Source: Ga0077555 sp031406575 (GTDB taxonomy: Bacteria > Pseudomonadota > Alphaproteobacteria > Rhizobiales > Hyphomicrobiaceae). From it: a DNA stretch of 13,631 nucleotides. Every line of letters begins with the position of its first letter. Positions within the stretch are counted from its first letter, which is position 1. Below are positions 13,513 to 13,631 of this stretch, piece after piece. The translations under genes were made by a program, and so were the position numbers. The stretch covers positions 1 to 13,631 of the forward strand of contig JANOHP010000145.1 in assembly GCA_031406575.1 (NCBI GenBank), in the 5' to 3' direction. The notes beneath the pieces were generated by a model. It was not told where the DNA came from and searched no databases. It was given only the letters and a program-made list of their open reading frames with translations.

Positions 13513-13631
13513 ACAGCCTGTCGGACTTTAGCCTGCGAACATGATAGCAGGACGCATGACCCGATTTGCTTCGACTGATCGCTCGCAGGCGTTTCTCCTG
13601 CCCCCGGACCTCAAGGACTGGGTGCCGGAGG
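13513..13631 (+). mobile_element. Left end of an IS1182-like insertion sequence
   Basis: The element probably begins near CAGCCTGTCGGACTTTAG (13513 on), about 30-45 bp before a transposase start and directly after a palindromic repeat. The exact terminus and target duplication cannot be fixed without the right end, which is outside the window. Confidence 0.5.
13556..13631 (+). CDS. IS1182-like transposase, N-terminal fragment
   Basis: Twenty-five residues are visible before the window ends. They include FASTDRSQAFLLPPDLKDW followed by VPE. The TDRSQ(V/A)FLLPPDL(R/K)DWVPEDDL opening is typical of transposases of the IS1182 group, which carry a DDE catalytic core further on. That core is outside the window, so I cannot say whether the copy is intact. 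Two in-frame ATG codons are possible, 13541 and 13556; AGGA stands only three bases before the second, and neither has an ideal ribosome site. The family placement rests on this short motif alone. Confidence 0.7.
   Translation, partial: MTRFASTDRSQAFLLPPDLKDWVPE

Overview
The window reads as high-GC chromosomal DNA of an alphaproteobacterium, most likely of the order Hyphomicrobiales (Rhizobiales). I infer this from a RegA/ActR-type response regulator, an MmcB-family DNA repair protein, and the local order polyprenyl synthase / divergent DUF2007–TrmN6-like methyltransferase / S49 peptidase. No rRNA, tRNA, CRISPR array or phage gene was seen. No database search was possible; family calls come from motifs and remembered family sequences.

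Layout. Positions 1-1341 hold the end of an iron/polyamine-type ABC transporter operon: the permease C-terminus, then its ATPase. A DMT/EamA transporter converges on it (1345-2283, minus). Divergent from that is a FitAB/VapBC-like toxin-antitoxin pair (2419-3122) with a well-formed promoter, a palindromic operator and an antitoxin that lacks any ordinary start codon. It runs with only 3 bp of spacing into an isobutyryl-CoA dehydrogenase (3126-4277), which is followed by an N-acyl-D-amino-acid-deacylase-like amidohydrolase (4374-6110).

Positions 6150-8468 are a minus-strand run: a DUF2007–methyltransferase fusion, a soluble S49 (SppA-like) peptidase, and a tiny single-TM protein 17 bp behind it. 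Divergent from this run is a long-chain polyprenyl diphosphate synthase (8617-9633). It ends at a perfect hairpin facing a small secreted cysteine-containing protein (9762-10082, minus). A 411-bp gene-free stretch follows, then the RegA-type regulator (10494-11075), apparently on a leaderless promoter, converging on mmcB (11098-11607, minus). A luciferase-like flavin monooxygenase (11738-13036) follows.

The last 600 bp are of mixed character: a possible two-TM hypothetical gene, a degenerate palindromic repeat, and at the very edge the start of an IS1182-like transposase.

The main points for a second look are the antitoxin start codon, the coupling of a toxin-antitoxin operon to valine-catabolism genes, the DUF2007–methyltransferase fusion, and the likely leaderless regA message. 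I see nothing that forms a wholly new multi-gene system. The observations concern unusual gene architecture within known families.
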